From positions 1 to 13,526 of the forward strand of contig JBNLBN010000029.1 in assembly GCA_050303335.1 (NCBI GenBank): DNA of 13,526 nucleotides, read 5' to 3'. Positions 6,615-13,526 of this stretch are shown here, piece after piece (the stretch's first letter is position 1; every line of letters starts with the position of its first letter). The DNA is from Bilamarchaeum sp050303335. Lineage in GTDB: Archaea; Micrarchaeota; Micrarchaeia; Anstonellales; Bilamarchaeaceae. The notes under the pieces were generated by a model. That model worked only from the letters and a program-made list of their open reading frames with translations, searched no databases and was not told the origin of the DNA. The translations under genes and the position numbers were made by a program.

Positions 6615-9600
6615 TCATTTCTGCGTAACGCCGTGCGGATAGACGACCAGTGCAGGGTATGCGTCGCCGTTTTCAGGCACGTTTGCCTTGTTCACGGTTG
6701 ACTGGATTGCAACGTCCCGGAGGTTTCGGTTTAGCTGATCGTTCCTGATCGGCTTCCTTGTTCCTGCCTGAACCTGGTAGAGGACGTCTTCCTTCCTGAT
6801 CCTTCCCCTTCCGTCCTGGTACATCGGAATCCATTCATGCTCGCTAGGATCCGAGGACATGTTCCTCCTCACCCTTACGACCACGTCGCCTGCTTTTGTT
6901 CCGTCTGTGTAGGTTGCGCCCCTGATGAGCACACCTGCATACTCGTTCCTCTTGGATTCGTCCTTGCTGTCCTTGTCGAAATTCGGATTCCTCAGATAGA
7001 GGATTTCCTGCCCGTTGTTGTCCTTTCTTCCAAGATACTGGTATGCAAACCAATAGTATGTAAGGTTGACATCATATGATGATGCTTTTTTCGCCGTTGC
7101 CTGTGCTCTTTCGAACTGCTCAAGCGTGTAAACCTTGCCCTTATCAGGACCTTCGTTCACCTTGACATATACCTGCCTTGCCGTGAACCTCACCCTTCTT
7201 TCATGTCCGAAACTTGTGTATCTCTGGATGTCTATTGACCTTGATGGTACGAATAATGAAACGCCGTCAAGGTCGTGTACCGGCTTTGGTTTTGGAGGCT
7301 TTAACTGCTCAAGAATGCTGTCGTCAAGGCTCTGTATTGCTATTTCTGCAACAGCTATTGCCTGGTCCGGATTGACCGGCCTTTCATAAAGGTCTCCTGA
7401 CTTGTGCTGAACAAGGTCCTCCCTGATTCTTCGAAGGTCGCGGAGTGCCCAGATGGCCCTCTGCACATATCGCTTCTGTGGATCAGGAGAATCTGCTAGC
7501 TCTTTCCTCTTGTATTTTCCTCCTGCTGCGAGCGTGATTTCTCCATCAAGCCTTTCTGAAAGCTGGTTGATCCTCTCATCGAGGATGTCTAGCGTGATGT
7601 CGTTTACTTCCACAAGCTGTGCCTTCGGTGATTTGGTACCGTATGTCGTTGCTGCCTTGTCCATCCTTGCAATGTATGGGTTTGGATCGATTTCCCGGAG
7701 CAGTTGTGGTGTGCTGTGGCTTGCAAGCACCATCATATTAAGCCTGTAGACCTGATTGTATGCAGTTCCCCATTTTGCAAGCTGTTCGTCCTGGTATGGG
7801 ACATTTGAGATGATTGTATACTGCGGATCTTCCGAATAGGGGACTATGTGTATATCAAGTGGCTTTGCAGTAAGGGTTTCTTTGGATGACCCCCTGTCCT
7901 CCATCTGGAATTTCCCGAACTTGACCGGAGGAGGAGTATCCCTTCCGTATGAATAGCTGAGCTGTCCCTGGGCCATCCTTGACCAGGAATCAGTCTTCTC
8001 GTAGTCTGAGACTGCAAATGACCTTTGCTTCCGGACTGCTGCAAGGAATCCGATGTATCTTGATTCCGATATTGCTGCTGCTGCGAGCCTGTCTGATTCT
8101 GTGATTTTCGAAGTATCGTGATCTTCGAATAGTTCTTTGTAATGGGATTTATTATTGACTTTTAAATATTCTCCAAAATCCCTTGATAGAGTAGGATCAT
8201 CATAATACATGAACGATGTACCTACAACACTTCTTTCTGTGTTTGCAAGTGCCGGAGGTGCCATCATTCTTACTGCTGAGTTTGCGAGTTCTTCTGTTAT
8301 GTTCGGATGCCATCCTGGATCAACGGAAGTGCTGCCGAAGTTCCAGTAGAATGTTTTCCTTGCCTGTGTGATCGTTCTTTGTATCTCTTTCTTGTCTTCT
8401 GCTGAAAGCGGCCTTCGGAGATCCTTGCTGTTGTACCAGAGTTCAGCTTCTGCAATTGCCGTAAGTCCGAGTGACATATGATATAGAGCATCTGCAACAA
8501 CAGGAATCCTGTCCTGTGGAACGCCCTTTGATTTTTTGAGCCAGTTGCGCGCCATCTTCATCATCGGATCGTCATCCTTGATTCCTGCCTTCTTTGCGAC
8601 TTCTACAGCATCTCCGAGGATTTCCCTTGCGAAATCAAGCCTTTCCTGGCTGTGGAGTTCCTCTTCGCTCACTGATTCGTTGTTGATCTGGGTTCCGAAT
8701 TCCGGATCTTCTATAATTGCTACTTGCAGGCCTGTGAGGTATTTCCTGTATGAACTCCCCTTCTGTCCTCCGTGTACCCTGTATGCAAGGGATTCCCTGA
8801 AAGTCCTGAGCCTTGCAATTGAAAGGCCTTCTCCTTCCGACTTGGGGAATGTCGATGATGCCGGATTGTAGAAGTTCTGGATTGCTTCGTCATACCTGTA
8901 ATCAGTATTAGTCATAAGAGTAGGAATGATCTCCTTTACGGCCTTTGCAATTTCTGCATCAGTCGGAACCCTTCCGAGTTCCCTCCTAAGGTAAAGCCTT
9001 GCGATCGATTCCTGTACCTGCTTGGGGTAATTGTTGAAAGGTGAGACGTTCGGATCCATCAGGGTGGAAATTGCTAGTGCATACTGTGTCCATATCGTTG
9101 ACTTGTCGCCATCTTCTGCCCGGTTGTTCTGATAGAATGACCATAGGTCGACTATTGTCTGCAGTACGTTGTCTTCTGCGACTGCCACTTCCTGCATGTC
9201 AGATACAACATGGTATGAAAGCTTCGGGCTTGCCTGAAGCTTCTTTGCCTCCTCAAGCCTTGCTGCGAATTTTTCCCTCACATCCTCGTGGCCGTTCTTA
9301 ACGGTCCTGAACGAATTGGATGCGATGTCGAACATCTTGAAAGGATAATAAGTGGTTCCGTCTTTCTTTCCCTCGGCTTCAAGCTTCGCCCTGGTGGGTA
9401 TCTTCGGATCTTCCGAAGTCCCGACTGCCTCGAGCGATGCCTGTGCAACAGGTATTACCACCTGAGTAAGCCTTGCCCGGTACAGGTCCTGCTCTGCCTT
9501 GAAGACTGCCTGTGCCTTTGCCACATATTTCTTCCTGTCTGCATCGTTGTCGGAAAGAAGTGCGTCCTTGGCTTTTCCGAGGTAGGAAAGCATCCTTTCC

Positions 9601-10592
9601 CTCGGGCCCTGGCCGAGAAGCCAGGAATCTATTGCCAGGTTTATTACCTGGTTGGCATCGTCCTTCTTCTGCTGCGATGCTGATGATGAACGTGATGTGA
9701 TTCCTTCAAGCTGCGAGACGATTTCTCCTGCAGCTGCTGCCGAGCCTGACCTTTCTTCCGGAGACAACTGCGCTACGTGCGTTCCTTCTGCAGCTTTCTC
9801 CTGCGCCTTGGAAAGGTTCTGGTTAAGGAATGTCTGTGCGTCCTTGTCGTATTTTTCCAGTTTCGACTGCCTTGCATCGCCGTCAAGTTCTGTATTGATC
9901 TTGTCGATGTGGCTCTGTGCCTGGGTCCTAACAAAGCTTGAGCTTCCGTGTTCGGCAACTACTGCAAGGTTCTCCAGCGTCTGGGCGTATTCAGCCCTCC
10001 GATCAACCTTGACAGGTACTGCTGTTGTAACTGGAGGTGATGATGTTGTTGTTGCAGGAACTGTTCCTGCTACTGCTGCTGCAGTCGACGATGCGCTAGT
10101 AGCAGCGGCTGCAACCATCACTTTCTGCTCAAGCATCACAAGTGAATCTTCGGTAAGTGGGGCATCCTTGTCACGACCGAGCCATCTGTTCAATGACTGG
10201 TATCTTTCCTTGTCGGTTTTTCCTGATACTGGGATAGAAGAAGAACCGTTGTTGTATGGTTTGAGGGTATCGTCAAGCGCCTCAAGGGAACTCAAAAGCT
10301 TCTTGACATTAGGATCTGCGTAATTCACCTGGGCTGGGATATCATTGCTTTTCATCTCGGAAAAAGTCTTTCTGATGCCAGACATGTTCGTTGCAACTGA
10401 ATCGGTCGCTTTCTGGACCTTTGATACATCCCCTTTTTCTTGAGCGTGAGCATCTCTCATTATCGGTTGAGCCATATTGACACCTAGTGCAAGGCTTGCA
10501 ATTAATGCAGCCCTTTGATAAAACCTATCTCTCATTCGGCGAGTAAAATTAAAAGATTGCCCTTGATTATGTAATTTTAGTCCTCCCATCAT
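6615..10592 (-). CDS. Giant exported, mostly helical protein of unknown family
   Basis: 1325 residues from the ATG at 10590-10592. The frame stays open to a TTG at 10631, but that lies before the start site implied by the TATA box, while GGAG 5 nt before 10592 is a usable SD. A long basic n-region (RRMRDRFYQR, about 18-27) leads into a hydrophobic core AALIASLALGVNMA (28-41) and the signal-peptidase motif AHA (48-50), so it is exported. Next come charged helical sequence, an Ala/Thr/Ser-rich linker (about 159-193), several hundred residues of helix-rich sequence with many Trp and Tyr, and a C-terminal part of about 200 residues richer in strands (for example RVRFTARQVYVKV). No catalytic motif, anchor or known repeat is evident. 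As first gene of the operon it probably works with the beta-barrel-like and Ig-like products at the envelope. Confidence 0.85.
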   Translation of the reverse strand: MMGGLKLHNQGQSFNFTRRMRDRFYQRAALIASLALGVNMAQPIMRDAHAQEKGDVSKVQKATDSVATNMSGIRKTFSEMKSNDIPAQVNYADPNVKKLLSSLEALDDTLKPYNNGSSSIPVSGKTDKERYQSLNRWLGRDKDAPLTEDSLVMLEQKVMVAAAATSASSTAAAVAGTVPATTTSSPPVTTAVPVKVDRRAEYAQTLENLAVVAEHGSSSFVRTQAQSHIDKINTELDGDARQSKLEKYDKDAQTFLNQNLSKAQEKAAEGTHVAQLSPEERSGSAAAAGEIVSQLEGITSRSSSASQQKKDDANQVINLAIDSWLLGQGPRERMLSYLGKAKDALLSDNDADRKKYVAKAQAVFKAEQDLYRARLTQVVIPVAQASLEAVGTSEDPKIPTRAKLEAEGKKDGTTYYPFKMFDIASNSFRTVKNGHEDVREKFAARLEEAKKLQASPKLSYHVVSDMQEVAVAEDNVLQTIVDLWSFYQNNRAEDGDKSTIWTQYALAISTLMDPNVSPFNNYPKQVQESIARLYLRRELGRVPTDAEIAKAVKEIIPTLMTNTDYRYDEAIQNFYNPASSTFPKSEGEGLSIARLRTFRESLAYRVHGGQKGSSYRKYLTGLQVAIIEDPEFGTQINNESVSEEELHSQERLDFAREILGDAVEVAKKAGIKDDDPMMKMARNWLKKSKGVPQDRIPVVADALYHMSLGLTAIAEAELWYNSKDLRRPLSAEDKKEIQRTITQARKTFYWNFGSTSVDPGWHPNITEELANSAVRMMAPPALANTERSVVGTSFMYYDDPTLSRDFGEYLKVNNKSHYKELFEDHDTSKITESDRLAAAAISESRYIGFLAAVRKQRSFAVSDYEKTDSWSRMAQGQLSYSYGRDTPPPVKFGKFQMEDRGSSKETLTAKPLDIHIVPYSEDPQYTIISNVPYQDEQLAKWGTAYNQVYRLNMMVLASHSTPQLLREIDPNPYIARMDKAATTYGTKSPKAQLVEVNDITLDILDERINQLSERLDGEITLAAGGKYKRKELADSPDPQKRYVQRAIWALRDLRRIREDLVQHKSGDLYERPVNPDQAIAVAEIAIQSLDDSILEQLKPPKPKPVHDLDGVSLFVPSRSIDIQRYTSFGHERRVRFTARQVYVKVNEGPDKGKVYTLEQFERAQATAKKASSYDVNLTYYWFAYQYLGRKDNNGQEILYLRNPNFDKDSKDESKRNEYAGVLIRGATYTDGTKAGDVVVRVRRNMSSDPSEHEWIPMYQDGRGRIRKEDVLYQVQAGTRKPIRNDQLNRNLRDVAIQSTVNKANVPENGDAYPALVVYPHGVTQK
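10014..10118 (-). repeat. Low-complexity Ala/Thr/Ser/Val linker in the giant protein
   Basis: About 35 codons encode mostly Ala, Thr, Ser, Val and Pro, with short trinucleotide runs visible on the plus strand (gatgatgttgttgttg, actgctgctgcag). It probably separates the N-terminal helical module from the main body and is a place where length could vary between strains. Confidence 0.6.
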
Positions 10593-10634
10593 CCCATCTC
10601 CATAAACATTACTATATACTATTTGAAACAAATG

Positions 10635-10643
10635 ATTTATAAA
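10635..10643 (-). promoter_or_regulatory. TATA box of the secretion operon
   Basis: The minus strand reads TTTATAAAT. A start site about 27 nt downstream falls near 10612, leaving a leader of about 20 nt before the ATG at 10592, which includes the GGAG SD. This places the TTG at 10631 outside the transcript. Confidence 0.55.
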
Positions 10644-10714
10644 CCAATGTTCCCCACCTTCGACAACTTCAACCCCAGCTAAAAATAAGAAAACATTGTT
10701 ATATTGTCATAAAC

Positions 10715-10724
10715 TATATATAAA
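10715..10724. promoter_or_regulatory. Unassigned TATATATAAA box
   Basis: A strong TATA-like element in the 141-nt gap between divergent genes. On the plus strand it predicts a start near 10746, upstream of the box used for the 153-residue gene. On the minus strand it predicts one near 10692, which would give the giant gene a 100-nt leader. It may be an alternative promoter or drive a short RNA. Confidence 0.3.
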
Positions 10725-10741
10725 TGTAAGTAAATGCTCTG

Positions 10742-10749
10742 TTTTTAAA
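10742..10749 (+). promoter_or_regulatory. TATA box for a leaderless 153-residue gene
   Basis: TTTTTAAA is centred 27 nt before the ATG at 10773, so the transcript would start at or next to the A of the start codon. No SD precedes that ATG, which supports leaderless translation. Confidence 0.5.
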
Positions 10750-10772
10750 CATTATTATCCATAAATATTAAC

Positions 10773-11234
10773 ATGGCTAAGAGAGAGCTTGAGCTCCGCA
10801 GAGGGGATGCAATTCTGAAAATATCAATAGAAGGGGTGCCGGATGCAGTGGCAGTGAGGGCACTCAGACATCCGCTTGTCGAGCAGATAACCGATAAATT
10901 CCAAAGCTGCACGCTCATTGAAGAGACATCAAGGGAACTCGAAAGGGATCCCAAAGCCAGGGCATACCTATTGAAAAACGAGCAAAATCTTATAGAATTC
11001 TTCCAGGCCAACTCGGATGTAGGAAACATATATTCAGAAATGATCCTCCTGGCAATAAGGGAAACCAGCCTCCTTGTCATTTCGGAGGGTCTTCAGGAAT
11101 TCGGTTTTGAAAAAGGAACTGCCGATACGCTTGCCGGAGCGATAAAAAATATTGCAGATAGCACTCCTGGCGAATCGAAGGGCAGGAAAATCGTTGAGGA
11201 GATTATCAGAGTGGAACAGACGCTAATTGTCTAG
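10773..11234 (+). CDS. Uncharacterised 153-residue soluble protein
   Basis: The protein begins MAKRELELRRGDAILKISIE and is charged and largely helical, with no signal peptide or membrane segment, so it should be cytosolic. Residues about 50-75 are Arg/Glu-rich helix; about 85-105 form a hydrophobic helix around YSEMILLAIRETSLLVISEG; the end is again charged helix. I do not recognise the family and see no metal, nucleotide or helix-turn-helix motif. It diverges from the secretion operon and may share its regulation, but nothing ties it to that operon's function. Its last 12 bases overlap the convergent GlmU-like gene. Confidence 0.8.
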   Translation: MAKRELELRRGDAILKISIEGVPDAVAVRALRHPLVEQITDKFQSCTLIEETSRELERDPKARAYLLKNEQNLIEFFQANSDVGNIYSEMILLAIRETSLLVISEGLQEFGFEKGTADTLAGAIKNIADSTPGESKGRKIVEEIIRVEQTLIV

Positions 11235-12443
11235 ATATTCGATCGGCTGCTTTGTATAGACCCTCTTGTTCGAGGGAATGTTCTGGTTTACTATTATTCC
11301 GGAATGGATCCAGCAGTTCGATCCGATCATCTTCCCTGGCATCGTACATGAGAGCACGCCGAATTTTACATTGTCTCCTATTATTGCACCAAGCTTTTTT
11401 CTTCCGCTGTTGATCCATCCGCGCGCTGTGTATACTACCACGTTCTTCTCGTCGAACCTGAAGTTCGCGATCTGAGTTCCAGAGCCGAGATTCACATTCG
11501 AGCCTATCACACTGTCTCCGATATATGCAAGGTGCTTGGCATTGACATTGTCGAACAGGATAGAATTCTTGACAGTGGTTCCTGCGCCGATCGAACAGTT
11601 CTTTCCGATGGAGTTGTATCCGCGAAGATAGGCATTCGGGCCCACTACAGTATCTTTTCCGATATATGAGCATCCTTCAACGTAGCTGTGGACAATCTTT
11701 GCCCCTTCCTCCATAATGACCTTGCCGTTTATCGTTGAATTCACGACATTTCCGGATTTCGAGTCTGTCTTTTCAAGAAGGTGTTCGTTCGCCTCGAAAA
11801 GGTCCCATGGATATGCGATGTCCCTCCAGAATGAATCGACAATAACTGCAGTCTCCCCGACAAACATATTGACGACTTCGTATTCTCCGCGCTCTGATTT
11901 CCCGACTTTCTTGAGCCTGTCGAATATCGTCGGCTCCATGCAGTATATTGAAAGATTGGCAAGATTGGTCTTGGGGTTTTTCGGTTTTTCCTCAAACAGG
12001 CTGATTTTGCCGTTGTGAAGTTCAACAACACCGTATTCATGGGGGTTCTTAACGTGCTTGACCGCTATCGTTATCTGGCCCGCATGCTTTTCTATCACCG
12101 ATCTAATTGCTGATGAATCAGTAATTGTATCCCCGGCAAGGACCACAAAGGTGTCGTTAATCAGGTTTTCGGCCGAGAGCAGTGCCGAGCCTGTACCGTT
12201 TCCGGGGCCCTGCTCAACGAATTCGATCTTTATTCCAAGGTCATTTTTCGAGAAATATTCGATTATCTGCTCCTTGAAATGCCGCACCACCATTATGATC
12301 TCTGTTATGCCAGCCTTCTTCGCCTCAAGAACAAGATGGTGGATTATAGGCTTTCCGCCGCAGTAGAGAAGGCACTTGGGCCTTGTCTCTGTAAGGACTC
12401 CGAGCCTTGTTCCCTCGCCTGCTGCCAGAATTACCGCTTTCAT
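11223..12443 (-). CDS. glmU: Bifunctional sugar-1-phosphate nucleotidylyltransferase / acetyltransferase (archaeal GlmU-like)
   Basis: 406 residues, the usual length of the archaeal fused enzyme. The N-terminal half is a nucleotidylyltransferase with GEGTRLGVLTETRPK (9-23), LAGD (102-105, metal-binding Asp105) and WRDIAYPWDLFEANE (206-220, second metal Asp208). The C-terminal half (about 230-400) is a left-handed beta-helix of hexapeptide repeats. It keeps AKHLAYIGD with His304, the position of the catalytic His of GlmU acetyltransferases, then LGSGTQIANFRFDEK, typical of archaeal members. The likely reaction is making UDP-GlcNAc or a related nucleotide sugar from glucosamine-1-phosphate, acetyl-CoA and UTP for glycan synthesis; the exact sugar and nucleotide cannot be told. 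No SD precedes the ATG. Its TAG overlaps the convergent 153-residue gene. Confidence 0.88.
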   Translation of the reverse strand: MKAVILAAGEGTRLGVLTETRPKCLLYCGGKPIIHHLVLEAKKAGITEIIMVVRHFKEQIIEYFSKNDLGIKIEFVEQGPGNGTGSALLSAENLINDTFVVLAGDTITDSSAIRSVIEKHAGQITIAVKHVKNPHEYGVVELHNGKISLFEEKPKNPKTNLANLSIYCMEPTIFDRLKKVGKSERGEYEVVNMFVGETAVIVDSFWRDIAYPWDLFEANEHLLEKTDSKSGNVVNSTINGKVIMEEGAKIVHSYVEGCSYIGKDTVVGPNAYLRGYNSIGKNCSIGAGTTVKNSILFDNVNAKHLAYIGDSVIGSNVNLGSGTQIANFRFDEKNVVVYTARGWINSGRKKLGAIIGDNVKFGVLSCTMPGKMIGSNCWIHSGIIVNQNIPSNKRVYTKQPIEYLDN

Positions 12444-12486
12444 TGGAATAAATAAACTTCATAGCAGTTAAAATTGGTTCTATTAC

Positions 12487-12502
12487 ATAAATATTTATAA
12501 AC
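12487..12502. promoter_or_regulatory. Palindromic bidirectional TATA element
   Basis: ATAAATATTTAT (12487-12498) is a perfect 12-bp palindrome continuing into TAAAC. On the plus strand the TTTATAAA part is centred 26-27 nt before the ATG at 12524, predicting a leaderless transcript. On the minus strand it predicts a start near 12463-12469 and a leader of about 20-26 nt for the GlmU-like gene. A weaker box near 12471 could instead make that gene leaderless. Confidence 0.5.
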
Positions 12503-12523
12503 TGTAACATACATATTTACCCC

Positions 12524-12640
12524 ATGATAATAACAAAAAGACTTGCCCACGGGATGGGAAAGCCCCAGATCACAAAAAGACTCGCTTTTGGAAACAAATA
12601 TAATCCTCAAAACAGAGAATATCACGGGGATAAAAAATGA
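12524..12640 (+). CDS. 38-residue basic small protein with a duplicated ITKRLAxG motif
   Basis: ATG at 12524 opens a 38-codon ORF ending in TGA at 12638-12640. Residues 3-10 (ITKRLAHG) and 16-23 (ITKRLAFG) are the same motif twice, 39 nt apart; several third-position differences (gcc/gct, ggg/gga, ctt/ctc) suggest the protein, not just the DNA, is conserved. It has nine Lys/Arg against two acidic residues and no hydrophobic segment, so it could bind nucleic acid or an acidic partner. Evidence for translation is the TATA element at leaderless distance and an ATGA overlap with the next gene. The family is not recognised. Confidence 0.6.
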   Translation: MIITKRLAHGMGKPQITKRLAFGNKYNPQNREYHGDKK

Positions 12641-13329
12641 AAAGGCTTTTCGGGGTTCTTGCTGTTGCTGCTATTTCATGCGCAAAGCAGGCTCCTGTGA
12701 AAGCTCCTGATCCAGTAAAACCCGAAAGAAAAGTGTTCGGGGAATGCATTGTCGAAAAGGACAGTGTTTCATTTTTTTCTCATGGAACAGTTGATTCGGT
12801 TCCATTGTTCCAGGACGAAAGGATATTCGATGCGGATTGCAGGGACCGGGTGATCATCATAACAAACAAAAACCTTCTTGCATATTCCGAGAAGGACGAT
12901 TGCGGATACGATATCTGCCTGGGCTACAGGATTTATGCAACCGATATTACGGAAATCCACAGGCTCGGAATTATAGATTGGGTCCATGGTGAAGATCACG
13001 CTTATTTTATTACTGAAGAAAAAGTGCTTGCTGTTGTTGACATTCTGGGCGAAAAGACGTTTGCTTATGCAGCGCCTGAAATTGAAAAAAACTCAAAGCT
13101 TGCATATTTTGACGGCTTCGTATTCATAAGCAATGACAATGAGGTAGTTGCAAACAAGCCAACCGAAGATGACTGCGAATCATATACGTTCGAAATCAAA
13201 GAGAAATTATTCCACCCGGGATTCAGGAACGTGGGCGGAACTCTCTATTACGGAGACGGTTTTTCAGGATACAGTTTTGAAATAAAAGAAGAAAGAATTG
13301 AAATAAGTCAGCGCTTCATAGATGGCTGA
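12637..13329 (+). CDS. Predicted lipoprotein with beta-propeller-like repeats
   Basis: 230 residues. MKRLFGVLAVAAISC is a short signal peptide ending in a lipobox-like AISC, so Cys15 would be lipidated and the protein tethered outside the cytoplasmic membrane. A Pro/Lys linker follows (about 18-32). The rest is strand-rich with recurring segments of about 40 residues: ERIFDADCRDRVIIITNKNL, IIDWVHGEDHAYFITEEKVL, KLAYFDGFVFISNDNEVV and GGTLYYGDGFSGYSFEI. These resemble degenerate propeller blades, though too few for a full propeller alone. Cysteines at about 37, 68, 89, 94 and 180 could form disulfides. The family is not recognised. It is translationally coupled to the 38-residue ORF and overlaps the convergent gene by 22 bp. 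Confidence 0.75.
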   Translation: MKRLFGVLAVAAISCAKQAPVKAPDPVKPERKVFGECIVEKDSVSFFSHGTVDSVPLFQDERIFDADCRDRVIIITNKNLLAYSEKDDCGYDICLGYRIYATDITEIHRLGIIDWVHGEDHAYFITEEKVLAVVDILGEKTFAYAAPEIEKNSKLAYFDGFVFISNDNEVVANKPTEDDCESYTFEIKEKLFHPGFRNVGGTLYYGDGFSGYSFEIKEERIEISQRFIDG

Positions 13330-13526
13330 ATATATGGCCTTGCACCAACCTGGATATCGTTTTCACTGATTAGCTGCTGTGCTATTGCAAGATTTGTCCT
13401 CACTCCTCTTAGCGAATTGTCAGGAGTATAGAAGACGCAGTCTGCCCTTTCAATGAGTTTTTTTGCAGCAGCTGCCATGATGTCCCTGTAGGTTCCTGGC
13501 AGATTGGGATTCGTCTTTCCGTATTC
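13308..13526 (-). CDS. C-terminal fragment of an unidentified protein (5' partial)
   Basis: The minus strand is open from the window edge to the TGA at 13308-13310, giving the last 72 residues. The sequence runs from EYGKTNPNLPGTYRDI through AAAAKKLIERADCVFYTPDN and RGVRTNLAIAQQLI to GARPYI near the end. A helix followed by a hydrophobic strand (ADCVFYTP) and another helix suggests an alpha/beta fold such as a Rossmann-like or deoxyribosyltransferase-like domain, but this is a guess from shape only. Codon use matches its neighbours. Confidence 0.65.
   Translation of the reverse strand, partial: EYGKTNPNLPGTYRDIMAAAAKKLIERADCVFYTPDNSLRGVRTNLAIAQQLISENDIQVGARPYIQPSMKR

Noticed and set aside
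9652..10323. 223-residue plus-strand ORF
   Set aside because: It is antisense to the Ala/Thr/Ser-rich part of the giant protein; its Ser/Ala bias simply mirrors that composition.
10593..10631. TTG start adding 13 residues to the giant protein
   Set aside because: It lies upstream of the start site predicted from the TATA box, has no SD, and the ATG at 10592 has one.

Overview
This window is archaeal. It has a beta-CASP nuclease of the aCPSF2 type, an archaeal fused sugar-1-phosphate nucleotidylyltransferase/acetyltransferase, TATA-like boxes about 25-28 nt upstream of genes with no leader, and heavy use of AGG/AGA arginine and ATA isoleucine codons. Extreme compactness (three convergent gene pairs overlap at their stop codons) and giant unrecognised secreted proteins suggest a small-genome lineage such as a DPANN member. 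That placement is inference; no rRNA or marker gene is present to fix it. No gene-free stretch exceeds 300 bases.

Left part (1-2454). The window opens in the last 137 residues of a secreted repeat protein, which overlaps the end of a minus-strand tandem ACT-domain regulator gene. That gene diverges, across a 52-nt gap with one shared TATA-like box, from a two-gene operon: a MIP18/SufT-type Fe-S assembly protein and, with an ATGA overlap, an aCPSF2 ribonuclease.

Centre (2455-10643, minus strand). One tightly packed secretion operon is read right to left. First comes a giant 1325-residue exported helical protein. After 33 nt follows a 38-codon signal-peptide-like ORF that starts at TTG with a strong Shine-Dalgarno (SD) site. 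It ends at TGA, in frame with and two codons before a 639-residue protein whose C-terminal half looks like a beta-barrel. With an ATGA overlap comes a 695-residue secreted, Cys-paired, Ig-like-repeat protein. I recognise none of these three families. Their co-direction, spacing and export signals suggest a cell-envelope assembly, and this is the most likely undescribed system here.

Right part (10644-13526). A leaderless gene for an unrecognised 153-residue protein runs into the end of a GlmU-like enzyme gene (overlap 12 bp). A palindromic TATA element separates that enzyme from a leaderless 38-residue ORF with a duplicated ITKRLAxG motif. The small ORF is coupled by ATGA to a predicted lipoprotein gene, whose end overlaps by 22 bp the last codons of an unidentified minus-strand gene running off the window.
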